DNA of 64,000 bases from Mycolicibacterium mageritense (GCF_010727475.1 NZ_AP022567.1:6138001-6202000); one strand, 5' to 3'. Shown: positions 16,430 to 25,417, numbered from the stretch's first letter. The notes: generated by a model from the letters alone, not told the origin. Numbers and translations are program-made.

Positions 16430-17410
16430 TCACGGGGCGAAGGTGCCCCGATGGTACGAGCTGAACGCGTACTCCTTGGAACCGACCAAGCGCGCCAACG
16501 GAGTTCGCACGGTGTTGTCCGCGGCCACCATCGCCGCGATCGCCTCCAGGTCGTAGGCCGGGTGCCAGCCCAGGTCGCTGCGGGCCCGCGCGTTGTCGTA
16601 GACGCGGTCTATGCGAGTGGGAAAGCGCCAGCCGCGCTGTGCCCACACCTGGGCTGCCAGGGGTGCGCGCCGGGCGAAGACGGCGGCGGCGTCGACCCGC
16701 AACTGCGGCAAATCTTCGGGGGTGAACGGCGTGGTCGCCGCGATGACGTAGCGGCCGAACCCGATCCGACGTGCGGAGTTCGCCGCGAGCAGATGCGCAT
16801 CGACGGTGTCCTCCAAGGAGACCCGGCGCGTCGCGTACTCGTCGGCCTTGACGTTGTCGTCGGCCCGCCCCTCGTGTGCGCCGGGCATGTCGTCGGTTTC
16901 CGGGAAGAACCGGGCGACCCGCAGCACCACGCAGGGCAGCCCGTGATTCCGGTGTGCGAGCTGACACAGATCCTCGGCCGCGGCCTTGGTCACGCCGTAC
17001 ATGTTCTTGGGTACCGGCGTCACCGACTCGTCGATCCATGCCGCTGGCTGCCCGGCGCCCGGCACCAGCGCATCGCCGAACACCGTTGTGGACGACGACA
17101 TCACGAAAGCCCGGACACCCGCGGCCACGGCCGCGTCGAGCAGCGCAAGCGTGCCGCTGACATTGGTGTCGACGAAGGCCTGGCCCGGTACGAATGCCAG
17201 CTGCGGCTTGTGCAACGTCGCGGTGTGCAGCACGACGTCAACGCCGTCCATTGCGCCACCGACCGCCTCGGCGTCGGTCACCGAACCCACCACGTCCGTC
17301 CACGGCGAGGGGCGCAGGTCCAGGCCCACGACGTCTTCGTTGCGGGAACGCAGGGTGCGGACCAGCGCCTCACCGAGATGTCCTGAGCTGCCCGTGACCA
17401 GTGTGCGCAC
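16430..17410 (-). CDS. NAD-dependent epimerase/dehydratase (extended SDR)
   Basis: 326 residues from GTG 17410; the open frame continues upstream but into the divergent gene. Extended SDR signatures are VTGSSGHLGEALVRTLRSR (GxxGxxG) and the catalytic YGVTKAAAEDL (YxxxK), with SSSTTVFGD supplying the Ser/Thr. It probably acts on a nucleotide sugar or related alcohol; the substrate cannot be told. It points back at aroE (gap of five bases) and is divergent from an F420-dependent oxidoreductase. Confidence 0.85.
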   Translation of the reverse strand: MRTLVTGSSGHLGEALVRTLRSRNEDVVGLDLRPSPWTDVVGSVTDAEAVGGAMDGVDVVLHTATLHKPQLAFVPGQAFVDTNVSGTLALLDAAVAAGVRAFVMSSSTTVFGDALVPGAGQPAAWIDESVTPVPKNMYGVTKAAAEDLCQLAHRNHGLPCVVLRVARFFPETDDMPGAHEGRADDNVKADEYATRRVSLEDTVDAHLLAANSARRIGFGRYVIAATTPFTPEDLPQLRVDAAAVFARRAPLAAQVWAQRGWRFPTRIDRVYDNARARSDLGWHPAYDLEAIAAMVAADNTVRTPLARLVGSKEYAFSSYHRGTFAP

Positions 17411-17464
17411 GACCTCGACGTTGCCATATCGGGCAAGGGATTTTCCGGATCGTAGGGTGGCGGC

Positions 17465-18346
17465 ATGACCCGGTCCGATCGTGTGCCCCGCGTGGGCGTG
17501 GTGTTCCGCCCCGACTGCTCGCCCGAAACCCTGCCCCGCAGCGCCGCCGCCGCACAGCGCGCCGGCATCGACGAACTCTGGCTGTGGGAGGACTGTTTTC
17601 TGCAGGGCGGTATCGCCCAGGCGGCCATCGCGCTGTCCGGCACCGAGACGCTCACCGTCGGTATCGGCGTGCTTCCGGTGCCACTGCGCAACGTGGTGAC
17701 CACAGCGATGGAGATCGCGACGCTGGCCGCGGTGTTCCCGGGCCGGATCAGGGTCGGGATCGGCCACGGTGTGCAGGACTGGATGCGCCAGGCCGGCGCC
17801 GCGGTCCCGTCCCCGCTCACGCTGCTGCGCGAATACCACGGTGCGCTAAGGGAATTGCTCGCAGGCGCGGCCGTCAGCACCGACGGGCGGTTCGTGCACC
17901 TCGACGCCGTCAAGCTGGATTGGGTGCCGCCCCAGCCGGTTCCGGTGTTGATCGGCGGCACCGGACCCAAGACTTTGCGGCTCGCGGGAGAGATCGCCGA
18001 CGGTGTGATCATCGACAGCTTCAACACCGCGGACTCTGCGCGCTCGGCGCTCGGTCATGTCGCCGCCGGGCAGGCCGCCCGGGCCGGTGCCGACGGCTTC
18101 GCGACGGTCCAGTACCTGGCCTGCGTGCCCGGCGGCGACGGTCGCCGCCGCCTCGACGCCGAAGCCGAGAACCGCGGCTTGGCGGTCGGCGGTTACGGCG
18201 TGAGCGGCACGGTCGACGAGATCGCCGCCGCGGCGGCCGGCTATTCCGCGCAGACGCTCGTGTTCCAGCCCCTCGGGCCCGACGACGACTTCGCCGGGTT
18301 CGCCGACACCGTGGGCGAGGTGGCGGCGGTGCTCCGGACGCGTTGA
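17465..18346 (+). CDS. LLM-class F420-dependent oxidoreductase
   Basis: 293 residues of the luciferase-like TIM-barrel family. Typical segments are ELWLWEDCFLQGGI, VGIGVLPVPLRN, FPGRIRVGIGHG and PVPVLIGGTGPKTLRLAGE, with IADGVIIDS after it. The combination is typical of mycobacterial F420 enzymes rather than FMN luciferases. The substrate is unknown. Divergent from the epimerase with a 54-base gap. GC content and codon use fit the surroundings. Confidence 0.85.
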   Translation: MTRSDRVPRVGVVFRPDCSPETLPRSAAAAQRAGIDELWLWEDCFLQGGIAQAAIALSGTETLTVGIGVLPVPLRNVVTTAMEIATLAAVFPGRIRVGIGHGVQDWMRQAGAAVPSPLTLLREYHGALRELLAGAAVSTDGRFVHLDAVKLDWVPPQPVPVLIGGTGPKTLRLAGEIADGVIIDSFNTADSARSALGHVAAGQAARAGADGFATVQYLACVPGGDGRRRLDAEAENRGLAVGGYGVSGTVDEIAAAAAGYSAQTLVFQPLGPDDDFAGFADTVGEVAAVLRTR

Positions 18347-18389
18347 ACAAGCGTCGTGCCGCGCCCTCCAGGACGCTTAGCCTCGACTG

Positions 18390-18815
18390 ATGGGAGTGGG
18401 GGCCGCTGCCGTCGTACTGGCGTGGCTTGCGGTGCTGTGCACCTATGACATCCGGCAGCGGCGCCTGCCCAACTGGCTCACGCTGCCCGGTGCGGTCGCC
18501 ATCGGTGCGGTCGCCGCCGTGACCGGGCACGGTGTGGCCGCCGCGGCCGGGGCCGCCGCGCTGGCGGCGCTGTACCTGATCGTGCACTTGGCGTCGCCGC
18601 GCGCGATGGGCGGCGGTGACGTCAAACTGGCGCTCGGCGTCGGCGGATTGACGGGCGTGTTCGGCGCCGACGTGTGGGTGCTCGCGGCGCTCGGCGCGCC
18701 CGTGCTGACCGCGGTGCTGGCGCTCGGCGCGGCGATGCGCGGCCGGTTGACCGTGCCGCACGGTCCGTCGATGTGTATCGCGAGCGCGGTCGCTATCGGG
18801 TTGGTGGTGCTGTAG
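18390..18815 (+). CDS. A24-family prepilin-peptidase-like membrane protein
   Basis: 141 residues with four or more hydrophobic segments, counterpart of Rv2551c. The aspartyl peptidase signatures are CTYDIRQRRLPNWLTLPG (first Asp, residue about 17) and MGGGDVKLALGVGG (GxGD motif). It lacks the N-terminal methylase domain of PilD, so it is the short archaeal/Flp-type form. Flp pilin genes are not in the window. It probably processes type IV/Flp prepilins or similar exported proteins. Confidence 0.85.
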   Translation: MGVGAAAVVLAWLAVLCTYDIRQRRLPNWLTLPGAVAIGAVAAVTGHGVAAAAGAAALAALYLIVHLASPRAMGGGDVKLALGVGGLTGVFGADVWVLAALGAPVLTAVLALGAAMRGRLTVPHGPSMCIASAVAIGLVVL

Positions 18816-18822
18816 CGGCGCG

Positions 18823-18878
18823 CGAACGTCGGCCGGTGTGGAAGAAACCGCCGAAAACTCCCACACGGGCCCACGTTC
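18823..18878. terminator. Imperfect inverted repeat before aroC
   Basis: CGAACGTCGGCCGGTGTGG (18823-18841) pairs with CCACACGGGCCCACGTTCG (18860-18878) apart from mismatches around the middle; the loop is 18 bases. It sits eight bases after the prepilin peptidase stop and 47 before aroC. Likely terminator or repeat relic. Confidence 0.5.
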
Positions 18879-18925
18879 GGCGGGAATGACCAGGCATTTC
18901 GGCAGCGAAAACCCGACATGGGAGA

Positions 18926-20134
18926 ATGACACCCGTGTTGCGTTGGACCACAGCTGGTGAATCCCACGGCCGCGCCCTGGTGGCCATGCTCGAGGGGATG
19001 GTGGCCGGCGTGCCCATCACCTCCGACGAGATCGGGGCGCAGCTCAAGCGTCGCCGCCTCGGCTACGGCCGCGGCGCACGCATGAAGTTCGAGCAGGACC
19101 AGGTCACGATGCTGGCCGGAGTTCGCCACGGCGTCACGCTGGGCGGTCCGATCGCGATCGAGATCGGCAACACCGAATGGCCCAAGTGGGAGACCGTGAT
19201 GGCTCCCGACCCGGTCGACCCGGCGGAGCTCGACGTGGCCCGCAACGCCCCGTTGACCCGGCCCCGGCCCGGACACGCCGACTACGCAGGCATGCTCAAG
19301 TACGGCTTCGACGATGCTCGCCCCGTGCTGGAACGTGCGAGCGCGCGGGAGACCGCCGCGCGGGTCGCCGCGGGCACCGTGGCCCGGGCGTTCCTGCGGG
19401 CCGCGCTCGGGGTCGAGGTCGTCTCGCACGTCATCTCCATCGGCGCGTCCAAGCCGTATGACGGCCCACCGCCGCAGTTCTCCGACCTTGCGGCCATCGA
19501 CGACAGCCCGGTGCGGGCGTTCGACAAAGACGCGGAAGCGGCCATGATCGCCGAGATCGAGGCCGCCAAGAAGGACGGCGACACCCTCGGCGGCGTGGTC
19601 GAGGTGGTCGTCGAGGGTCTTCCCGTCGGGCTGGGCTCGTTCACCAGCGGTGACAACCGGCTCGACAGTCAGTTGGCCGCGGCCGTGATGGGCATCCAGG
19701 CCATCAAGGGCGTCGAGATCGGCGACGGTTTCGAGACCGCACGCCGGCGCGGCAGCGTCGCGCACGACGAGATGTACCCCGGCCCCGACGGCGTGCTGCG
19801 CTCGACCAACCGCGCCGGCGGCCTCGAAGGTGGCATGACCAACGGGCAGCCGCTGCGCGTGCGCGCCGCGATGAAGCCCATCTCGACGGTTCCGCGCGCA
19901 CTGGCCACGGTCGACATGGCCACGGGCGACGAGGCCGTCGCGATTCACCAGCGTTCCGACGTGTGCGCGGTGCCCGCGGCCGGTGTGGTGGTCGAGACCA
20001 TGGTGGCGCTCGTGGTCGCCCGGGCGGCCCTGGAGAAGTTCGGCGGGGATTCCCTCGGGGAGACCAGGGCCAACATCGACGCCTATCTGCGTGCTGTCGC
20101 CGAGCGCGAACCGGCGGCGCAGGCCTCGGGATAG
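18926..20134 (+). CDS. aroC: Chorismate synthase
   Basis: 402 residues (called aroF in M. tuberculosis, Rv2540c). Start ATG 18926 gives MTPVLRW; a GTG three codons later is the alternative. Signatures are LRWTTAGESHGRALVAMLEGM, RRRLGYGRGARMKFEQD, RPRPGHADYAGMLKY and RASARETAARVAAG. It converts EPSP to chorismate using reduced FMN. It begins a run aroC-aroK-aroB with a three-base gap and then an eight-base overlap. Confidence 0.97.
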   Translation: MTPVLRWTTAGESHGRALVAMLEGMVAGVPITSDEIGAQLKRRRLGYGRGARMKFEQDQVTMLAGVRHGVTLGGPIAIEIGNTEWPKWETVMAPDPVDPAELDVARNAPLTRPRPGHADYAGMLKYGFDDARPVLERASARETAARVAAGTVARAFLRAALGVEVVSHVISIGASKPYDGPPPQFSDLAAIDDSPVRAFDKDAEAAMIAEIEAAKKDGDTLGGVVEVVVEGLPVGLGSFTSGDNRLDSQLAAAVMGIQAIKGVEIGDGFETARRRGSVAHDEMYPGPDGVLRSTNRAGGLEGGMTNGQPLRVRAAMKPISTVPRALATVDMATGDEAVAIHQRSDVCAVPAAGVVVETMVALVVARAALEKFGGDSLGETRANIDAYLRAVAEREPAAQASG

Positions 20135-20137
20135 CTC

Positions 20138-20824
20138 ATGGCACCCAAGGCTGTACTGGTCGGTATGCCGGGTTCCGGCAAGTCCACCATCGGGCGGCGC
20201 CTGGCCAAGGCCCTGCAGGTGCCGCTGCTCGACACCGACGTCAAGATCGTCGAGACCACGGGCCGCACCATCGCCGACATCTTCACCGACGGTGAGCAGG
20301 AGTTCCGCCGGATCGAGGCCGATGTGGTGCGCGCGGCGCTTGCCGAACACGACGGCGTCGTCTCGCTCGGCGGCGGTGCCATCACCACACCCGCGGTCCG
20401 CGAGGCGTTGGCCGGCCACACCGTCATCTATCTCGAAATCAGTGCGGCAGAAGGTATTCGGCGTACCTCGGGCAGTACGCGCCCGCTGCTGGCGGGCGAC
20501 GATCCCGCCGCGCGGTACCGCTCCCTGATGGCGCAGCGCGTGCCGCTGTACCGGCGGGTCGCGACCATGCGTGTCAACACAAACCGGCGAAACCCCGGCG
20601 CGGTGGTGCGCAACATCGTTGCCCGGCTTGAGAATCCGCAGCAGACCGCCAACGCGGCGGCCAAGCCGCGGCGGCGCCGTCGGCCACCGTGGCGACGAGG
20701 CCCGTCCACGGCGTCGGCGAAGCCGTCGGCCTCCGACGGCTGTTCGGATTCGGCCACCTCCTCGAGCCCCATACCCACCCCCGCGGCCCTGGCCGCTCGC
20801 AACGCGGAGCGACACAATGACTGA
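20138..20824 (+). CDS. aroK: Shikimate kinase with long C-terminal tail
   Basis: 228 residues against 176 in M. tuberculosis. Walker A is GMPGSGKSTIG, LLDTDVKIVE binds shikimate, VSLGGGAIT is the central GGG motif and STRPLLAGDD the lid. The first 170 residues are the complete enzyme; the last 55 are low-complexity, first Arg/Pro-rich (RRRRRPPWRRG) then Ser/Pro/Ala-rich. The tail is encoded up to the overlap with aroB. Its role is unknown; it is probably disordered. Confidence 0.95.
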   Translation: MAPKAVLVGMPGSGKSTIGRRLAKALQVPLLDTDVKIVETTGRTIADIFTDGEQEFRRIEADVVRAALAEHDGVVSLGGGAITTPAVREALAGHTVIYLEISAAEGIRRTSGSTRPLLAGDDPAARYRSLMAQRVPLYRRVATMRVNTNRRNPGAVVRNIVARLENPQQTANAAAKPRRRRRPPWRRGPSTASAKPSASDGCSDSATSSSPIPTPAALAARNAERHND

Positions 20825-21896
20825 GCCGGTAACTGTCGAGGTGCTGGTCGACCGGCCCTATCCCGTGATCATCGGCACCGGGCTGCTCGGCGAACTAGGC
20901 CGGACTCTCGAGGGGCGGCACAAGGTGGCCATCCTGCACCAGCCGACGCTCGCCGAGACCGCCGAAGCCATCCGAACCCACCTCGCAGACAAGGGAATCG
21001 ACGCGCATCGCATCGAGATACCGGACGCCGAAGCGGGTAAGGAGCTGCCGGTCGTCGGCTTCATCTGGGAAGTGCTGGGCCGCATCGGGATCGGCCGCAA
21101 GGACGCGATCGTGAGCCTCGGCGGGGGAGCGGCCACCGACGTCGCCGGTTTCGCCGCGGCCACCTGGCTGCGGGGCGTCGACATCGTGCATGTGCCCACC
21201 ACGCTGCTCGGCATGGTCGACGCCGCGGTCGGTGGCAAGACCGGTATCAACACCGACGCAGGCAAGAACCTGGTCGGCTCGTTCCATCAGCCGGCCGCCG
21301 TCCTGGTCGACCTGGCGACGTTGGAAACCTTGCCGCGCAACGAGATCGTGGCGGGCATGGCCGAGATCGTGAAGGCCGGTTTCATCGCCGACCCGGTGAT
21401 TCTCGACTTGATCGAAGCTGATCCGGAGGCCGCGCTGGATCCGACGGGCACGGTGTTGCCGGAACTGATCCGAAGGGCTGTCGCCGTCAAGGCCGAGGTG
21501 GTCGCCGCTGACGAGAAGGAATCGCAGCTGCGCGAGATCCTCAACTACGGTCACACCCTGGCGCACGCCATCGAGCGGCGCGAGCGGTACAAGTGGCGGC
21601 ACGGCGCGGCGGTGTCGGTGGGGCTGGTGTTCGCCGCCGAACTGGGGCGGTTGGCCGGCCGGCTCGACGACGCGACCGCCGACCGCCATCGCTCGGTGTT
21701 GACGGCGCTGGGCTTGCCGATCAGCTATGACGGCGATGCGCTGCCGCAACTGCTGGAGTACATGGCCGGCGACAAGAAGAACCGGGCCGGGGTGCTGCGG
21801 TTCGTGGTGCTCGACGGACTGGGCAAGCCCGGCCGCCTGGAAGGCCCGGACCCGGCGCTGCTGGCGGCCGCCTACGCAGAAGTGGCGCGGGACTGA
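20817..21896 (+). CDS. aroB: 3-Dehydroquinate synthase
   Basis: 359 residues from ATG 20817, which overlaps aroK by eight bases. The NAD and substrate sites are clear: VSLGGGAATDVAGFAAATWLRG, HVPTTLLGMVDAAVGGKTGIN, and zinc ligands in MAEIVKAGFI, LNYGHTLAHAIE and WRHGAAVSVG. It catalyses DAHP to 3-dehydroquinate. In M. tuberculosis aroQ (type II dehydroquinase) follows directly; here the coding ends in a terminator hairpin and no aroQ is present. Confidence 0.97.
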   Translation: MTEPVTVEVLVDRPYPVIIGTGLLGELGRTLEGRHKVAILHQPTLAETAEAIRTHLADKGIDAHRIEIPDAEAGKELPVVGFIWEVLGRIGIGRKDAIVSLGGGAATDVAGFAAATWLRGVDIVHVPTTLLGMVDAAVGGKTGINTDAGKNLVGSFHQPAAVLVDLATLETLPRNEIVAGMAEIVKAGFIADPVILDLIEADPEAALDPTGTVLPELIRRAVAVKAEVVAADEKESQLREILNYGHTLAHAIERRERYKWRHGAAVSVGLVFAAELGRLAGRLDDATADRHRSVLTALGLPISYDGDALPQLLEYMAGDKKNRAGVLRFVVLDGLGKPGRLEGPDPALLAAAYAEVARD

Positions 21897-21910
21897 CCGT
21901 CCCGCGCCAC
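21882..21910. terminator. Terminator hairpin with the aroB stop codon in its loop
   Basis: GTGGCGCGGGAC (21882-21893) is the exact complement of GTCCCGCGCCAC (21899-21910). The five-base loop TGACC contains the aroB stop. It separates aroB from the convergent gene at 21928. Confidence 0.75.
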
Positions 21911-21927
21911 CCTGGTGTCGATCTGGC

Positions 21928-22488
21928 CTACTGCTGCGGTTTGTCGCGCTGCTCGGGGTAGTCGATGGGGCCGGTCTGGTCGTCCGCGGCGCCGTTGGCG
22001 CTGACCGCGGCGAACACGTCGGTGTCGGCGCGATCGTCCCCGGCGTGGTCGTGCTTCGGCGGGGGCGGGGCCTTACGGTCGATCAGCCAGCGGCCGAGGG
22101 TCACGCCCGCGACGGCGGCCACGAACACGACCAGTGCGGTGAACGCGGCGAAGGTGCTGATCTCGTTGAGCAGCGCCTCGACGTAGATGCTCTTGTAGAA
22201 CTGGCCGATGATCCACGACACGGCGCCGCTGACGATGCCTGCGAACAATCCGGCCAGCAGCCAGGTCATCGCGAGATCGTCACGACGATCCGGGTCGGCG
22301 TTCTTGCGGGCGTCGGCGCGGCCGTCGACGAGACCCCACAAGAACACCGCGATCGCGAACAGAGCCACCAGCGTGCTGCTGAACAGAATGGCGTTCTGCG
22401 GCGACGCGTTGATCAGCACTCCCTGGAAGAGGCGCAGGATCACCATCGCCGTTGCAAACACCAGTCCGCGCAGTAACCACTTACTCAT
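21928..22488 (-). CDS. Four-helix membrane protein, Rv2536-like (B-4DMT family)
   Basis: 186 residues. Four hydrophobic segments lie at about 7-24, 35-52, 73-92 and 110-128; the C-terminal 55 residues are polar and Pro/Asp/Ala-rich (APPPPKHDHAGDD), probably cytoplasmic and disordered. The position between aroB and pepQ matches Rv2536. Transport is suggested by the family name only; no substrate or motif can be given. Divergent from pepQ with a 33-base gap. Confidence 0.78.
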   Translation of the reverse strand: MSKWLLRGLVFATAMVILRLFQGVLINASPQNAILFSSTLVALFAIAVFLWGLVDGRADARKNADPDRRDDLAMTWLLAGLFAGIVSGAVSWIIGQFYKSIYVEALLNEISTFAAFTALVVFVAAVAGVTLGRWLIDRKAPPPPKHDHAGDDRADTDVFAAVSANGAADDQTGPIDYPEQRDKPQQ

Positions 22489-22521
22489 GAGGGCACAGCG
22501 TAGCGAGTAGCGTCACAGACC

Positions 22522-23607
22522 GTGACTATTTCCCAGCGCCGGGAGCGGCTGCGGCGTCGGCTGGCCACCATCGACCTCGACGCGATGTTGGTAACCGACC
22601 TGGTCAACGTACGTTATCTGGCCGGGTTCACGGGCTCGAATGCCGCATTGCTGATCCGTACCGGGGACGAAACGCCCGTGCTCGTCACCGACGGGCGCTA
22701 CCGCACCCAGGCTGCACAGCAGGCGCCGGACGCCGAAGTGGTCATCGAACGCGCGTGTGCCCCGTGCCTGGCCCGGCGGGCCGCGTCCGACGGTATCCGC
22801 AGGCTCGGCTTCGAAAGCCATGTCGTGACGGTCGACGCGTTCACCGCGCTGACCAAGGCCGCGGGTGATGCCGTCGAACTGGTGCGCGCGCCGGGGACCG
22901 TCGAGGCGCTGCGCGAGGTCAAGGATGCGGGCGAGATCGCGCTGTTGCGGCTCGCGTGCGAGGCCGGTGACGCGGCGCTCGCGGATCTCGTCGAACGGGG
23001 CGGCTTGCGTCCGGGCCGCACCGAGAAAGACGTGCGCAACGACCTCGAAGCGCTCATGCTCGCGCACGGCGCCGACGGACCGTCGTTCGAGACCATCGTC
23101 GCGGCCGGACCCAACTCGGCCATACCGCATCACCGGCCGACCGACGCGGTGCTCGCCGCAGGCGACTTCGTCAAGATCGATTTCGGCGCCCTGGTGGCCG
23201 GCTACCACTCCGACATGACCCGCACCTTCGTGCTCGGGTCGGCCGCGCAGTGGCAACTCGACGTCTATGACCTGGTGGAATCGGCTCAGCGGGCCGGCCG
23301 CGACGCACTGGCGCCCGGCGTCGCGCTCAGCGCAGTCGACGCGGCATCACGCCAGGTCATCGCCGAAGCCGGGTTCGCCGAGAACTTCGGGCACGGCCTC
23401 GGACACGGGGTCGGCCTGCAGATCCACGAAGCGCCGGGAATCAATGCCACCGCCGCCGGTACACTGCTTGCTGGCTCTGCGGTAACCGTCGAGCCAGGTG
23501 TCTACTTGCCCGATCGCGGCGGTGTCCGCATCGAGGACACCCTGGTCGTCGGCGAGTCGGCGCCCGACCTGCTTACCCGGTTCCCCAAAGAACTGGTCAT
23601 TGTCTAA
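22522..23607 (+). CDS. pepQ: M24 family Xaa-Pro peptidase
   Basis: 361 residues with a creatinase-like N-domain (NVRYLAGFTGSNAALLI) and pita-bread catalytic domain. Metal ligands are visible in VKIDFGALVAGYHSDMTRTF (two Asp), GHGLGHGVGLQIHE (His), TVEPGVYL (Glu) and GGVRIEDT (Glu). It releases N-terminal residues preceding proline or splits Xaa-Pro dipeptides; cytoplasmic. GTG start. It lies 17 bases upstream of efp, an order conserved in M. tuberculosis (Rv2535c-Rv2534c). Confidence 0.93.
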   Translation: MTISQRRERLRRRLATIDLDAMLVTDLVNVRYLAGFTGSNAALLIRTGDETPVLVTDGRYRTQAAQQAPDAEVVIERACAPCLARRAASDGIRRLGFESHVVTVDAFTALTKAAGDAVELVRAPGTVEALREVKDAGEIALLRLACEAGDAALADLVERGGLRPGRTEKDVRNDLEALMLAHGADGPSFETIVAAGPNSAIPHHRPTDAVLAAGDFVKIDFGALVAGYHSDMTRTFVLGSAAQWQLDVYDLVESAQRAGRDALAPGVALSAVDAASRQVIAEAGFAENFGHGLGHGVGLQIHEAPGINATAAGTLLAGSAVTVEPGVYLPDRGGVRIEDTLVVGESAPDLLTRFPKELVIV

Positions 23608-23624
23608 AAGGAGTACTACCAACG

Positions 23625-24188
23625 ATGGCATCGACTGCCGACTTCAAGAACGGTCTCGTCCTGCAGATCGACGGACAGCTGTGGCAGATCGTCGAATTCC
23701 AGCACGTCAAGCCTGGCAAGGGGCCGGCCTTCGTCCGGACGAAGCTCAAGAACGTGGTGTCCGGCAAGGTCGTCGACAAGACCTACAACGCGGGTGTGAA
23801 GGTCGAGACCGCGACGGTCGACCGGCGCGACGCGACCTACCTGTACCGCGACGGCGCGGACTTCGTGTTCATGGACTCCGAGGACTTCGAGCAGCACCCG
23901 CTGCCCGAGGCGCTGGTCGGGCGCCTCGCCGGGTTCCTGCTGGAGAGCATGCCCGTGCAGATCGCGTTCCACGACGGCACTCCGCTGTACCTGGAGCTTC
24001 CGGTGTCGGTCGAGTTGGAGGTCAGCCACACCGAGCCGGGCCTGCAGGGCGACCGGTCGAGCGCCGGCACCAAGCCCGCCACCATGGAGACCGGCGCCGA
24101 GATCCAGGTGCCGTTGTTCATCAACACCGGTGACAAGCTCAAGGTCGACACCCGCGACGGCAGCTACCTCGGCCGCGTGAATGCCTGA
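23625..24188 (+). CDS. efp: Elongation factor P
   Basis: 187 residues, exact family length. The KOW-like N-domain starts TADFKNGLVLQIDGQLWQIVEFQHVKPGKGPAFVRTKLKN (read in pieces); the modifiable loop position is Lys in PGKGPAF. It relieves ribosome stalling at polyproline. C-terminal signature is GDKLKVDTRDGSYLGRV. AAAAGGAG precedes the ATG by about 11 bases. It overlaps nusB by eight bases. Confidence 0.98.
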   Translation: MASTADFKNGLVLQIDGQLWQIVEFQHVKPGKGPAFVRTKLKNVVSGKVVDKTYNAGVKVETATVDRRDATYLYRDGADFVFMDSEDFEQHPLPEALVGRLAGFLLESMPVQIAFHDGTPLYLELPVSVELEVSHTEPGLQGDRSSAGTKPATMETGAEIQVPLFINTGDKLKVDTRDGSYLGRVNA

Positions 24189-24663
24189 TCGTCGTGGCGA
24201 CCGTGGTCGCCATCAGGCCCGCAAACGCGCTGTGGACGTGCTGTTCGAGGCCGAGGCGCGGGGATTGACAGCCGAGGCGGTCGCCGACAGCCGTATCGCG
24301 CTGGCCGAGGACGACCCTGAGGTATCCGGGCTCAACCCGTACACGGTGACGGTGGCGCGTGGTGTGACCGAGCACGCCGCACATGTCGACGACCTGATCT
24401 CGGCGCATCTGCAGGGCTGGACCCTGGAGCGGTTGCCCGCCGTGGACCGCGCGATCCTGCGCGTGGCGGTGTGGGAGTTGCTGCACGCCGAGGATGTCCC
24501 GGAACCGGTCGCCGTCGACGAGGCCGTCGAGCTCGCCAAGGAGCTGTCCACCGACGAGTCGCCAGGGTTCGTCAACGGCGTACTGGGCCAGGTAATGCTG
24601 GTGACGCCGCAGATCCGGGCCGCGTCGCAGGCCGTTCGCGGGGCGGGCTCACCCGAGTCGTAG
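24181..24663 (+). CDS. nusB: Transcription antitermination protein NusB
   Basis: 160 residues, counterpart of Rv2533c. RHQARKRAVDVLFEAEARG is the conserved N-terminal arginine-rich helix, and ERLPAVDRAILRVAVWELLH with PVAVDEAVELAKELSTDESPGFVNGVLGQV (read in pieces) is the C-terminal signature. It pairs with NusE (S10) on boxA RNA in rRNA antitermination. Start ATG lies inside efp. The conserved Rv2533c-side synteny block ends here. Confidence 0.97.
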   Translation: MPDRRGDRGRHQARKRAVDVLFEAEARGLTAEAVADSRIALAEDDPEVSGLNPYTVTVARGVTEHAAHVDDLISAHLQGWTLERLPAVDRAILRVAVWELLHAEDVPEPVAVDEAVELAKELSTDESPGFVNGVLGQVMLVTPQIRAASQAVRGAGSPES

Positions 24664-24724
24664 CCGCAGCATCACACGTGCTGGGCCCGGCCTGTTCGCC
24701 ACACCTGGTTGGCCACGCCGGGAA

Positions 24725-24742
24725 ACCGGGACTAACCCCGGT
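24725..24742. terminator. Small hairpin between convergent nusB and TetR genes
   Basis: ACCGGG (24725-24730) and CCCGGT (24737-24742) form a six-bp stem with a six-base loop in the 131-base convergent gap. Weak but suitably placed; nothing else is recognisable in the gap. Confidence 0.35.
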
Positions 24743-24794
24743 CCAACGGATTCCGGCGCCGCACGGCGTTCACCATGTGGTCGCGGGCTGACCG

Positions 24795-25388
24795 TCACGA
24801 TCCGTCGATACGCTGCCGGGCCAGCCGGCGCGCCAGTTCGATCGGTGTGACCGATCGCTGCAGCTTGCTGCTCACCAGCGCTCCGTCGTACAGCAGTTGA
24901 ATCTCGTCGGCCACACCCGAGGGATCGCTCAACCCGGCGGCCGCCAACAGCTCGGCAATGGTGGTGTGCAGCCAATCGCGGTGTGCACGTACCGGTTCGA
25001 GCACCACGCCGGGGAATTCGGTGGCCGCGTTGGCGTACAGGCAGCCACGGAAGTCCCTGGCGCGGGCCGCTTCGATCGCGAGGTCGAAGAAGGCCAGCAC
25101 TTTCGCGGCCGCATCGTCCAACCCGGCCACGGCGTCGGACCAGCGGTTGCGATCACGGTGATCCAAATCGTTCAGGTAGGCGAGTACCAACGCCTCCTTG
25201 GAGCCGTAGCTGCTGTACATGCTGGCTTTCGCCACACCGGCCTCACGCAGGATGTGATCGATGCCCACCGAGCGGATGCCTTGGGCGGCAAAGAGTTTGG
25301 ACGCGGTGCGGAGGAGTCGCTCGGACGGGCCCGGTGCGCCGCCCTGGCGGGTCGCGGCCTGGGCCCGTGGATGTGCGGTGGGACTCAT
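24795..25388 (-). CDS. TetR/AcrR family transcriptional regulator
   Basis: 197 residues from ATG 25388. HTH: RLLRTASKLFAAQGIRSVGIDHILREAGVAKASMYSSYGSKEAL (read in pieces); the effector domain contains ARDFRGCLYANAATEFPG, common in the TetR_C_33-like branch. It is divergent from the DUF4242-ACAD-ABC operon, and the palindrome AGACAGAC-N2-GTCTGTCT lies in the gap. It probably represses that operon and itself; the effector is likely the imported compound or a product. Confidence 0.88.
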   Translation of the reverse strand: MSPTAHPRAQAATRQGGAPGPSERLLRTASKLFAAQGIRSVGIDHILREAGVAKASMYSSYGSKEALVLAYLNDLDHRDRNRWSDAVAGLDDAAAKVLAFFDLAIEAARARDFRGCLYANAATEFPGVVLEPVRAHRDWLHTTIAELLAAAGLSDPSGVADEIQLLYDGALVSSKLQRSVTPIELARRLARQRIDGS

Positions 25389-25417
25389 GGGCGCAGCGTA
25401 GCCGACGGCACATCGAT

